This document shows, in pieces, positions 37,997-49,156 of a stretch of 64,000 bases of DNA. The position numbers and the translations under genes are program-made. Location: positions 434,001 through 498,000 of the forward strand of contig NW_026516668.1 of assembly GCF_025766255.1 (NCBI RefSeq), written 5' to 3'. The stretch comes from Zychaea mexicana. Taxonomy: Eukaryota; Mucoromycota; Mucoromycetes; Mucorales; Lichtheimiaceae. The notes beneath the pieces were generated by a model that was not told the origin of the DNA, made no database searches, and saw only the letters and a list, made by a program, of their open reading frames with translations. Every line of letters starts with the position of its first letter. The stretch's first letter is position 1.

Positions 37997-38987
37997 TTTT
38001 CTCCCTCCTCCGCTTCCTATCCCTACTACTAGTACTACTACTGCTACTTCTACTATTACCCATCTTGTCTTTCACCATCGTCAAGCAACACCAACACACA
38101 GCCCTTCACCGCGTGCCACATGCTCACAACGTTATAAACACTCCAGTCACACTCCAGCGCTCGCACTTACACAAAAACTAGTCAGTCAATGCTGTGCATT
38201 TCTCTTTGCTCCCTCACCCCCACCTTCTTTCTCTCTACGGTCGAGTCAAGCTGTCACTGAAATGGCACGCACACATACCCCACGGAACTCCCTTTGTTGT
38301 TTCTTTCTTCTTCTCTCAATTGTAAATCCCCCTCTTCTTCTTATCCACTATCTTCCCTCTGCCCCTTCATCTTCATCATCATCATCTTTTTCCTTGCTTT
38401 GTCACTATCTTTGTTTTTTCTTCTTTTCCTTTCCATTTGCGCTGTATGATTTTTTTTTCTCTTTCCGTTTCTGCTAGTCTTTGGATTAGCATATGCAAAT
38501 AAATTTGTTAACCCCTCTATATTTGAATCACGTCTAAATATTGCATAACTTAGGAATGTCGTCGGTTGCTACATAACATTCATTATTATTGTGCTCTCAC
38601 ACCTTGAAGTTGATCAAGTTCGTGCTGTGGCGCACAAAGGCCCAGTATACGAATTTGTAACCACGTGAAACGATGATAGGTGATTATACTACTAGTTACA
38701 TACCATCGCAGTAATAATATGTACTCATGTACTTCATACAGTCTGTGTATGCATCCAGAACCTATGGTTGTCGCAACCAACACATTGATAGTCGTACTTA
38801 CTTATAAAACACAAGTGGTTGCAGTAGTGGTTATGAATTACTGCCTGCTCCAAGCAAAACACTCCGTGTGACAACTTGGTATTGCTTGCAGGTATGCATA
38901 AATAGGCATAAGCAAAGTGCCATTAGGCAGAGAGATAGCCTTAGTGAACCTGTAGTCTGATACGTATCTACTATCTATCTCCTGGTC
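37997..38987. other. 3' flank, pyrimidine-rich, no gene
   Basis: CT-rich low-complexity DNA to about 38480, then unique AT-rich sequence up to the MULE target duplication. The long open frame at 37881-38477 is the low-complexity shadow of the preceding gene and its 3'UTR. Confidence 0.55.
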
Positions 38988-39024
38988 AACTACCTGGGGG
39001 TCTTTTATTCATCAAGAAAAATTA
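38988..39024 (+). repeat. MULE left end: 9-bp target duplication and terminal inverted repeat
   Basis: AACTACCTG (38988-38996) is followed by the inverted repeat starting at 38997; its 20-bp core TTATTCATCAAGAAAAATTA matches the right end exactly in inverse orientation. Confidence 0.88.
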
Positions 39025-39192
39025 GAAATAAGAAGCGGAGAATAAATGCAACAGAAAGAAGGAAAGAAGTGTATTAAAGCGTATGCATGAAAAGAAACAA
39101 AAGTTAGACAGCTGTTACAAAAGTAAAGAAACGAGTATGGAATAAGATACTTACCTCCCCCCAATTTGTATCTCGTTGGAGTGGCCCTCCAC
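38997..39192 (-). ncRNA. Candidate Fanzor omega (guide) RNA region
   Basis: In TnpB and Fanzor loci the scaffold RNA is usually transcribed from the end of the nuclease gene toward the element end, with the guide read from sequence outside that end. Here 196 bp lie between the Fanzor stop and the left terminus. A perfect hairpin (GAGTGG, 4-nt loop, CCACTC; 39179-39194) overlaps the stop codon. GTAAGTATC at about 39144-39152 could be a donor in a 3'UTR intron. No RNA is proven; the call follows from position and family knowledge. Confidence 0.35.
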
Positions 39193-42100
39193 TCACTCCA
39201 TGACAGGCGCCAAGGCCTGCTCTTCTTCGTCTTCCTCCTCCTCTTCAAACTCGTCGTCGTGGGCATCGTCTAACACATTTTCTCCAGCGGGACGACGCAT
39301 CGACGGTGGTCGCGATCTCAAATTACCAGTTTGGACGTATTGCATGAAGATACGACCAATGTTTCGGGCAGCATTATTATCACGGTCCCACAACTATATG
39401 TATAGATAATGTGAGCTTATGCGCAAGTCGCATGATGCATTATCAAGGCACTGATGTAATAAAACAATCAAATACTAGCTACTTACAGTAGGTACAGGAC
39501 AATGATCGCAGAACTTCAATGGATACACGGATAATTGGGAACCAGCTGGAAATAAGTTTTGGTATATTATTACAACCATTAATATTAGCTATTGAAGCTC
39601 TCTCACTGTTTTACAAACATCTTGTATACACGATAGAAAGTAACAAAGCCTATATTACGTACCAGCGTTTTGACGGTCGTTGCAAGTCGATGTTGGCCAA
39701 AGGTTATGGCCGTCGTCATCCACACACCAGAGCTGCCGTCGGGCATTGTTCCTGTGTCCATCGTCTTCAGCACGTTCGCGGATCCGACGAATTCTCCGCT
39801 TTGTGTGCTCGCGACACACTTGAACACTTCCTGGACGGTCTCGAAATTGACGCGTGTTCGCATCGCAAGCACTGCACACAACACTGGTTCGATACTCATC
39901 GATGAGCATGACCATTACACGTCTTGCTAGAACCGCCCGGAACGTCTACAAAGTTATTTATAATAGAGGCGTCAATTCATAGCAAGGACACTCGCTTCAT
40001 TCGTCACTAATTAACGTTCCACCACGTCTGCCAGATAAATTTTCTTATTTACCTCAACAGGAATAGGTTCAAATCCTTTGAAGGAGGGCTTAAACCTTCC
40101 ATCACCATATGCTACAATACAATTGTCTTCCACTCTGAATCCTGCATGTGCGCGGCGCGGTCGGCGAAACCGGCGGCGGTGAGCTTTGCGTTCGCGTTTG
40201 GAGGCCTTATTGAAGAAAGGGAGAGGTACCTTGAAGCAACCATATTAGCTTTTGCGACTTATCAAAGAAGTACTCATACACAGAAAGATACTTACATCGT
40301 CACGGTGATCCAACCCTATCAATCTGTTGGCAAGATTCTCCAATGCGCTTTTGCGCGCAGAAAAAAGAGTGAGTAACGTTTCCCGGTGAAAGAAATGTTT
40401 GTTAAATTGTTCATGGATGCTATTTTTTTTCAAAAAAAAAAAAAAACTAGAGTGAATACTCATGCCAAAATGATGATCACGGTGTTCCAGTATATATCGA
40501 CATAGCTGAGTAACTTACTGTCTGTGCACGCCACTCAACATTCTGATGTAATTTCGGAAACCTTCCGAGGTAGGCGCTGAAGCCGGATGTCCTCTCAACA
40601 TATCATACACCTCCTGTATCTCCGGGATATCTCGATCCGGATGAGCCTGTCGCTCGACATGAGCATAGCGTGCTCGATTTTTGTTTTCCTTTTGGAGCGC
40701 CCACTTGAACATGGACTGGAACCTGAAAAAGGGTTATGTACAAAATCAAACATGTTGGCATCAGATGTAAAAAGCGCGGACACACGCTCATACTTGCTAA
40801 AAGTAAATATACTGCACGCAGTACTCACTGGTATGTTCTGTTATTTAGCTGATATACGTGCTCTGCTCTCGCTTCAGGTGTTTCGAGCGGCTCAAGAGTG
40901 TCTACAGCAGTGACCAGAGACCGGATGCCTAAAATAATATACAGAATATCTACTTAGATACCGTTACATATTTTGAGAATGATTAGATATATACCTGGGT
41001 CTATGAACACTGTTCGAAAATTGTGAAGCCGCTCTGCATCAAGACCATCTGGCTCTTTGGAGAGATGATACATTCCTCTTCTCCACTGTGTGACGTCAAT
41101 TTCACGAGGAAAACGTTTAACTTGGTTGGAGCTAGAAGGCATATACTCTAACAATAGATTTATGAGATGTCGTCATGACTAAATACATACTTTTAATATT
41201 GCATGCTATGAGGGTACTACCAACCTCCACGCCGCGTTGTCACAGGCCTGCGAAAATGGAACACAATGGCGACACCATCCGTTTCGAATGTGTTATTGAA
41301 GAGTTTGAGCTCGCGGTCTTCTGGGGGCACAACACCTTGACCTGGGCACATTATATTTATAAATGTATATGAGATAGATGAGTTTAGATATAACTATCAA
41401 AAGATACCACTTTGTGACTATTCAAAATGTATACGGAATCTACCTTCGACTGCGTATCGGCAACGTCGCGGCTCTACGTGACCGATATTAAATAGCGACT
41501 CCCAGAAGCCTTCAAGCAGCTCAGGATCTTGCTGTCTGAAAACACGATATGACAAGCAACGTCCACGACCAGGAACGTTATTTGGTCTCTAGATTTATGC
41601 ATCGATGGAAATAAGCCAGTAAATAAACAAATAACATCTTTTAATAACTGGAAACACAAAGAGAGTAAAAACGCATATCATTACCACAATATTATCTGGC
41701 ACTTGTGCAGGGTCTCGCTCGTCCACTTCGCGTACGATGTAATACATAGTTTCAAGGTCGACCGGCATGAATCCAATGCGGTGACTGGCAAGTGGCAGTG
41801 GAGTCCACTTGGGACAGAATTGGAAAGGCTGGGCTTCAAGTGACAGCCAGATATAAAAGGATAGCGAATTCACTAGCATTGCAGGGCCAGATATGGACGG
41901 TCGCTGTACTATGCGTGCGATATTCACGCCGGCATATGCTTGTTCGAATCGTGCAGTGTGTTGGCTAAAAAAGTTGAAATAGTAACACCGTCTTAGTTAT
42001 AACTGTGTGTTTATCTATGTGTTGTATCTATATAATCATCATAACAAATTAAAAAGAAATTATGTGTAATTTCTTACTTGAAATATTGAAGCACCTCAGT

Positions 42101-43642
42101 AAAGATTGCTGCTGGAATTCGTTCAATTAAACGCTGAGTCAAATGAGTTCTGTGCGTTGTGATCAAATTACAGATTTGTTTTGCTATAAGCAGATCACCA
42201 TAAAAAATAGCGGTGAGATATTTTTCAACACTCCAGTATTACCAATTTAAGTAGAAAAGTAAATCATTCTTTTGTTTACCCATGCTAGAGATGCTGATTC
42301 GAAAGGTAAGGTTATGTTCATGGCGCAGATGACTCAGATATGCGACCCATACACGCTTGAGAAAGACAGGAATGTTGGTGCATAGGTGGTTCATGGCATC
42401 TACAAATTTATTTCCTCAGTTAATAACTATTTTTATAGTTCAACAATCATACATAGAGCATGTAAGAATTGCGTGTACACTACACTTACTGGTTTTAGCC
42501 TTTACTGCAAACAGCTCTGCTAATCGAGCCAACAAGGACATTGATAAGTCTTGACGAAGAACAGGAAGATCGTATAACGCTGTTAAGAAAGTCAGTATCA
42601 AACATCTATCATTGTTTTACATTTACCCAGTTTCAAAACGTCATATCGGTATATCTAATACCTTCTCCTGTTTCCGCATTCCGGCGTTGTGGCTGATAAT
42701 GGTTATTGAAGATATCGCGTAGAACGGCGTAGCGGTTTGGAGTCTATTGAAGTCAATAATGTAAAAAACTTGTCAGTGTTGCATGCTCCGCGACATACAG
42801 TACATATTATGCACAATTCATCCCAAGCAACAGAAATTATTCTCACGCGAGCCGGTATAGGTGCCTCTTGCGTTGGATTGGTGATCACCATCCGAAATGC
42901 CGTAGCCCAATACGTTTGATTGTCTAATTCTGGCATGGGTATCTCACCGTTGCTTTCGTATGCAAGCAGAGCATGCAGATTAATCAAGTTCAAGGCGTCT
43001 CTGCGAAGTACTTGGTACCACTCAGCTAACGAACGAAGGTAAGCCTAGCGGTAATATAAGATTGTTTTAGCTTTTCTGTCCAGATAATTATGAATGATCT
43101 TGGTGTCGGCTTTATAAATGGTGTACGAACCCTGTACAGCTCACGATTTTCATTTAATGCTACCCTCAACTTGCATTTGCGACTGGCTAATCGCCATGTA
43201 TTTGCGCGGCCGTAAAACGTGTCGCGAATGAAGTCTGGCTCCGGTTCTATGTAGGAAATAATATAAAGATACAACCATAGTAAGTCTACTATATACATGC
43301 TCATAAAAATTTTATACAGAAGACAAGCGGAAAGACAATATTAACAGTACCTGCTGCTCCTTCTTGCTCCATGTACGCTATTTCGTCATAGGAGTACTCA
43401 TTCTCGGCAAATGATGTAATGTCCGAGCTAGTGTCGTTATCCAGGTCGTCATAGTAGTCATTAACGTTGTCAAAACCAATATTTTCGTCGTCCACATCCA
43501 TCATAGCCGCACCGTCGCTCGCTTCCGAAAAAGCATCAGTGGTTGGGTCATTATCGACGAGTATATTGTCGGTATCAAATGAGTCGGTTGATGCCATAGT
43601 CATATCAGTGTCGCTGTCGTCCACGACACTGATAGACACCAT
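39193..43642 (-). CDS. Fanzor (eukaryotic TnpB-like RNA-guided nuclease), 18 exons
   Basis: Eighteen exons from ATG 43642 to TGA 39193-39195 join in frame at GT..AG borders to about 948 residues: 43642-43351, 43246-43131, 43044-42847, 42743-42662, 42579-42490, 42399-42280, 42183-42078, 41964-41685, 41588-41444, 41341-41225, 41147-40995, 40928-40829, 40722-40519, 40419-40296, 40229-40053, 39945-39663, 39545-39487, 39393-39193 (each within a base or two). A very acidic N-terminus (about 100 residues) precedes a helical region. RuvC-I reads TVFIDPGIRSLVTAV; the Fanzor block CIVAYGDGRF lies at about 40100; then LIDEYRTSVVCSAC and FCDHC supply a zinc ribbon, and LWDRDNNAARNI the RuvC-III Asp. The C-terminus is acidic. 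Fanzor proteins cut DNA using an omega RNA; activity here is inference. No frame break is seen. TATATAAAG lies about 245 bp upstream. Confidence 0.93.
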
Positions 43643-45465
43643 TTTTAGTATTGAGTAAAAAGGTGCAAGGCTTTATGTATATAAAACAATAGTGATAAGA
43701 TAGAAAGAGAGTTATTGGAGAGAAAGTTGTAAGAAGGAGAAAGGAAGACCTTGTTTGAGAGAAGGAGTGCTGTGATGAACGTGGGTTGTGAATAGATAAT
43801 AAGAGAAAAGAGATTGAATAAAAGACAATATGAAATACTGTGAGAGTCAAATATGAGGTGATTTTTTTTGAATGAATTAACAACCCTTTATATACTCTTG
43901 GATATGCTGTCAAGACTTCCGTTTGGATGAACTGATGAATGGATCGGGGCACGCCGGGTTTCGGATGTTTCAAAGATGAAGAGGAATGGTAAGGTTGAGT
44001 TTGGCGGTCATGACAATGAACGTTGCCTTCCGATTGTAAAGAGTCATCTTTGTCTTGATCAGTGTGCTCCTTGTTTGGCGAATTTCACCTTTGTCTGTGC
44101 TGGAATTGGTATCTGCTCTTTGACATTGAACGTGTGACCAACCAATAAAATTTCAGCCTCCACCTGGCTCATTCAAAAAAAAAAGCTCTTTGACAGGTAC
44201 ACTTCGCTCAACTCATATAAGCTAGATTCAAAGGAAGTGCTGACTAACTCGAGAATAGGACAATGTGTATACAATGGTTGGTTCTGAGTTATTCTCGATT
44301 GTGATCCATGTTTGAGAGATTATTGATATGGCGCTAATTATGTCATTTGTGTGTGTGGTGTTCTCTCTACTGCTTTCTAATGGTTACAAAGACGGCGGAG
44401 TGGGATGAGTTGTCCGGATCAATCTCAAAGTAGTGTGGTTTACCACAAGTGCACTATGACTTTGAAAAGGCACCTTTTATAAAAGAAAATTCTTGTAAAT
44501 AATTGATGCTAATACTCACAGGTGACTATTAACAAGAAGATATATCTTTTATGCAAATGATTAACCCATGTGTATATCACCTTTTGAGCATGTGAAAGAA
44601 AGATAGTCGTGCTAGGATTACATGCCACCCACGATTGCCCGCTTAGCAATACTACGGGTGGGGAGCGTGCTGCACTCTAGTCAAACAATTATCAGAAGCC
44701 TCGTGATATGCTGAAAAATGAAAGTGATAAAAAGAGACTTTAGAAGCCCTTGAGAGTGTTGGCAGAATCATACATATCAGTGATTTAAAGATGAAGGCTG
44801 TTACTTCTAAATTTAAACAATTAATTATGCTGATTGAGAGGATTGTGTCTACAGTAATCAGATATGTATGCTTTCTCGTGGACTAAAGTTTTTGACGATG
44901 TTTGGACACTATAGAGGATAGAGGATAATATTACGCGTGCGGTTCTTTTTCAAAAGTTGATGTACAGTATGGAACAATACCAACGTGTATTGCAGGATTG
45001 TATGGGGGAGTTCGTTATTGGAGTCCCGGGAATACGACAAACGTCACCAGCCAAAGTGTTCATTATATACGTTTCTCCAAGTGTTCAAAATATCTTTCTA
45101 TACCTTGTTGTTGGTTTTGAACACTGACAGAGCTGGTTGAGAGCGGGGAATGTTGTGTTGAGGACGTCAATAATCTGTTTGCCATGGTTGCTCCATTGTT
45201 TTCACGAATTCTTGGATCTGCTATCTACACGAGGGACGACAAGAAATATAGAGTAAGATGTTTGTATCAAGCAATATGATAACTGTATATATAACATATT
45301 AAACTATTAGCTAGTAATAAGTTTAGCATGAAATTTAGCATATTGTATGGAATCGTTATGAGTATGAGCAAACAATTATGTATATGCAAGATAAAACAGC
45401 AGCAAATTTTTGGTTTTTATTTGTGGTATCTTCATGCTACAGTATTCATATACGAGCATGATGAC
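43643..45465. other. MULE interior: Fanzor 5' flank
   Basis: About 1.8 kb between the Fanzor start and the Myb gene 3' end. It holds TATA-like sequences for the Fanzor at about 43676-43686 and 43886-43894 (minus strand) and the structured motif at 44625-44661. The 122-residue minus frame at 43605-43973 overlaps the Fanzor start and is not supported. Confidence 0.5.
44625..44661. other. Two-tier stem-loop inside the MULE
   Basis: Outer stem CCACCC (44625-44630) pairs with GGGTGG (44656-44661). Inner stem ATTGC (44634-44638) pairs with GCAAT (44646-44650) around a 7-nt loop. It is GC-rich in an AT-rich setting. No tRNA box pattern is present. It may be a structured RNA or protein-binding site, or chance. 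Confidence 0.35.
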
Positions 45466-46193
45466 TCAGTATTTAAAACTGTACCACTTGAATGATACAC
45501 CATTGCTAGTACGGTGCAATTCTTGAGCAATGTCATCAAAATGATGACCCCTCAAGCGCATGCGGATCAGAGTAACCAGCTCCCCTTGGGTCCAATGCTT
45601 GTTGCGCCGATCACCTACGATGGGACCCCATCGAATAGGATGCAACTAAAAAAAGATATTAAGTTATCCAGCTTTTTATTTATTAATCACCTTCTATTAT
45701 ATAGTCAGTGTAAGAGTAGACGATGATTACTTACATCCATTTTAAGCTGTATTTGCTCTGCTCTTTTAATTTCCCCTTCCACAACTCCTCTGGCATAAAC
45801 GATTTCTCTATGGTTTATCTGGTGACGATAAACCTCCTCACATTCTTCTGGCGGATGATCCACCCGCGAAGTTATTTCGTTCCATGATAAAGGGGGTTTG
45901 GATGCGCGCAGCTTTGCAAGGTAATATCGCTGAGTTGGAGTCCAATGAGAAGGTAACGGTGGCTAGAAATATGCAACATATTATGATAAATTTATAATAC
46001 ATACACGATACCGCAATAGCTCTTTCTGTTTTTCAAATATCATACTCACCTTGTATTGACGATATCGTGCCTTGCAGGCTGAAGGTGTGTGGCGGTTGCC
46101 AATTATTCGCGCAATATATTCCCAAGACGCATGCGGATATTGCTGCTTTTGTTGTATCAAAATCGCGATATCTTGGGCTTCCCATAACGGCAT
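45466..46193 (-). CDS. Myb/SANT-like DNA-binding protein, three repeats (MULE cargo)
   Basis: Exons 46193-46050, 45962-45735 and 45645-45466 join in frame to about 183 residues. Three helix-turn-helix repeats can be read: LWEAQDIAILIQQKQQYPHA...WEYIARIIGNRH, then SHWTPTQRYYLAKLRA...WNEITSRVDH, then KHWTQGELVTLIRMRLRG...FDDIAQELHR. The Trp and hydrophobic spacing fits Myb/SANT. It lies on the same strand between the transposase and the Fanzor, inside the element borders. It may bind element ends or regulate cargo genes, or be a captured host gene; no function is shown. It has no visible domain beyond the repeats. Confidence 0.75.
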
Positions 46194-47158
46194 GGTTGAT
46201 AATGTTTAAATTGACGACGAAGGATCAAGAGGTTAAAGCTATTGTATCAGCATAGACACAAAAACTTAATATATCTGTTTATCTTTTTTGAAGACTCTGA
46301 TATACTACCTGTCTAATTCTTGTTTCTAAATACGCTTCTTTCCCTGTTTAGTGCTTCTTGGTTGATGTGTATTACTATTGCTAATGATGACACATGATCC
46401 ATGCACACTTATGGCTTTGCCTTTGTTGATAATTTAGATAGCGGCGCTATCATTGATCAGTTCACAAATCCCATGTCCCATATTGCAAGTCCAACAGCTT
46501 TATCCGAACAAATATATACCAAGTCCAACCAAGAGTATTAGAAAACAAAATATATGTAATAAGTATCTCTGCTAAATATTTATTTTATTCTTCATTGTTG
46601 ACGAGAGGGACATGCATTTGGATTGATGATTTTTTCTACGACTGTGTATAGCCTTTTCTGTAGAACAATCAATTCTCTAGTTGTGTTGTAGATATGTTTG
46701 ATTTGTTTCTTGCAAATAGATTATCAAGTTGATTTGTCGAGCGTTCATATTCAGCGAGCAGATCGTTTCTATGTTGCCGCTGCTGGTGCTGTGAGGATGG
46801 TGCTAGTTGCATAGATGCTGTTAATGTTGTTGACTAAAGATGATGCTGGTAATGACGATGATGCTGTTGTTGATTGGCGAGGGAAACTTTGGTTTATGAT
46901 TACTAGAATGGTGGTGTTATATGCGCTAAGATATATATGCTTGCATGGTTGGTTACGCTTTTAAAATCTTCACAACTACAAGAACCAATAACGCCATTGC
47001 TATCAGTTTCTTCAAGCTTTAAAGTATACAATGCAGAACTAGCAAAAGATTGATAGGTAACCTATTGCCACAGTACGATCAGCAATTGTAAAAGTAAACG
47101 GACACATACAGAAGTGGTACATACATGATCATCATGGATAGTTATCATCCGGTCAGCT
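46194..47158. other. MULE interior: between Myb-like gene and transposase
   Basis: No gene seen. Contains imperfect GATGATGCTG-type repeats at about 46780-46880. Presumably the 3'UTR of the transposase and promoter of the Myb-like gene. Confidence 0.5.
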
Positions 47159-49017
47159 TCATCTGGTGATTTTTTGCAGGCTTCTCTTTCGTTTGTTAAG
47201 CTTCTCTAGTCGCTGTTGTTTCTTCGACACCAGCCAAAATACGTAGGACTTGAGCACGGTAATCATTTTCAAAAACTGCGTCAACATATAGATTACACGA
47301 TCAGCACGATGATTGCGACTGTATGGAAGATATTTGCGTTTAAGTTTGGAATGCCAGCTTTCGATCAGATTATTTGTATGGAAGGACGCATTCTAAAGAA
47401 TATACAACCGTGCATTATGTTGAAGCGCAAAATAAAGCTAAAACGAGCCTAAAACGTACCTCTCTCCAAGCCTTGCTCCAAAGATGATGCTTAGGATGCC
47501 CAATAGTCCAACACACAGCCATAAAATGCTCATATGTATCCCGCCAATTGTTAACCAAGCCTGCACAAATTCAACGACGGTTTTGCAATTCATCAAAGAA
47601 CCAAGGGCAGAACGAGCTTCATCTCTTCTTTTCTTCGTATCCGCTGTTGACAGAGTAGTTTTGATCTATAACCCAACATATAGAAAAAAGAAGGTTATAT
47701 TGAATATACGATAATGTGGCTAACTAAATGGTACCTTGGACGTGATGTGCTTTTCCCATGCTCTTTTGATGTGCCAATGACACAGAAGAACTTGAACTTG
47801 ATGACCATAAACTGCTCTGATGCTGTTAATTTCAACTGGACTGCAATCGATCATGATCCTTGTTGGTGTGTATTCAATTCTGTCTCGGAGCCATCGAAAC
47901 CATACTTGCAAATTTTCACTATCTTCTTTATCTGTGATCATAAACGCAAGAGGGTAACCTTGTCCAGTAACTGTATGCTTGGCAACGATAGAAAACAGAT
48001 ACGCATCAGCCCGACCACTGATGATAGATTTGCAAGTCTTGTGTGTGGCATCAATACAGATCTCATTTGATTTCTTGAGCAGCTATAAAGCACATATGCA
48101 TCTTAATATACGAACATTGCATTATATTTAAGTATATATCTTTTCTTACCAAAGCTTGTCGTGATGATATCCATGCAACAACAAAAGTAGAATCCGTGAT
48201 ATATTCCAACGTTTGATAACCTTGATCTTTTAAAAAGAGAAGCCACTTGACTACACTTTCTTTATCGATTAAATCTTTTCTTGCTAATCTTGACTGTTGG
48301 TTGGCGATGATATTCATGACATGATGCTGCTTCACACGTAAGGCTTCCGGGAACGGTCCTTCGCCTTCCTCGAGCTGATACCACAGGTTAGCATCTCTAC
48401 AAGTTATCATCATAGTTTTGCTTTACATGTATAGATGATACTTACATCTTGAAGTTGTTTATCAGTCAAACGCAGATGTTCCTGAATTTGATCCCACTCC
48501 AACTTGTTATTGACAAGTTCTTCGATCCATTTACGTGTTTCAGCGGGGAGTTGTGAGCGAGTAGCATTGGTTATCTCGGTAGGGTCATGGTGTTGATGTT
48601 GCCAGTGATATACAAGTTTGATTTTGCCTGAGAATAAGTATTGAATACGGTATCGAGCACGACAATTTACTTTAATAGATGGTTTTGCAAGTCGACGTTT
48701 TTTGATGGGAGCAGGTTCAGTTGAGTCTATGGGCAGAGCAGGGATAGCTGGAGCCGATGTTTCTCTTGAGTGATCACAAAAAAAGTGATACTACGTTCAA
48801 CTGTCCGAGGACGGCCGGTATTGTTTCGGCGTGCATCTGAAGCCTTGGGTACGGAGATGTACTTGTTGTTGGTGATGAAGTTGGCAGGCTGCTTGGGGTT
48901 TTCTTTAACCCACTCGTCAAGTTGTTGCTGGTTGTCAAAAATCTCTGAAACTACTTCGGTAGGGTAGGTGGGAAAGACACGGACAAGGTATCCAAGGCTA
49001 TCAGATGCAGAGGCCAT
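47159..49017 (-). pseudogene. MULE (Mutator-like) transposase, frame-damaged
   Basis: Starts at ATG 49017 (MASASDSLGYLVRVFPTYPT). A FAR1/GCM1-like zinc region follows (a conserved VNCRARYRIQY and HWQHQHH), then the DDE domain: CIDATHKTCKS, MIDCSPVEINSI, LLCHWHIKRAW and NNLIESWHSKLKRKYL. Conserved-looking peptides jump frame by one base at three places: a T7 run (about 48777), near 47555 (before an NWRDTYEHFMAVCW-type block) and at a T5 run (about 47275; the other frame gives ENDYRAQVLRILAGVEETTA). A 51-nt intron could remove the first break. The exon border near 48395-48446 also does not join cleanly. Probably inactive, or the consensus is poor. Confidence 0.82.
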
Positions 49018-49119
49018 TGTTGTAGGTGAGCAATTGACAAAACAACAAAGGTACAGTTGCGACGCGTCGCTGTGGGAACATGAAAAAGTTTTACTCTGTG
49101 ATTGAAAACTTCTCTAACG

Positions 49120-49156
49120 TAATTTTTCTTGATGAATAACGAAACCGAACTACCTG
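49120..49156 (-). repeat. MULE right end: terminal inverted repeat and 9-bp target duplication
   Basis: The inverted core occupies 49120-49139, the element ends at 49147, and AACTACCTG follows at 49148-49156. Confidence 0.88.

Larger units (their letters stand above)
38997..49147. mobile_element. 10.2-kb Mutator-like (MULE) element carrying Fanzor and a Myb-like gene
   Basis: Left end GGGGTCTTTTATTCATCAAG and right end (inverse complement) CGGTTTCGTTATTCATCAAG share a perfect 20-bp inverted core (39005-39024 and 49120-49139). Immediately outside lies a perfect 9-bp direct repeat AACTACCTG (38988-38996 and 49148-49156), the target-duplication length typical of Mutator elements. The element encodes a MULE transposase (starts 130 bp inside the right end), a Myb-like protein and a Fanzor (ends about 197 bp inside the left end), all on the minus strand. 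Terminal repeats are short for a MULE. Borders are seen in sequence; the family follows from the transposase and duplication length. Confidence 0.87.

Noticed and set aside
44600..44680. tRNA gene at the GC-rich hairpin
   Set aside because: No A-box or B-box pattern and no cloverleaf on either strand.
48740..48800. A 51-nt intron explaining the first MULE frame jump
   Set aside because: GTAGTATC..TCCAG would restore the frame, but it would remove the Cys-x-His that fits the N-terminal zinc region of MULE transposases. Kept as an alternative, not adopted.
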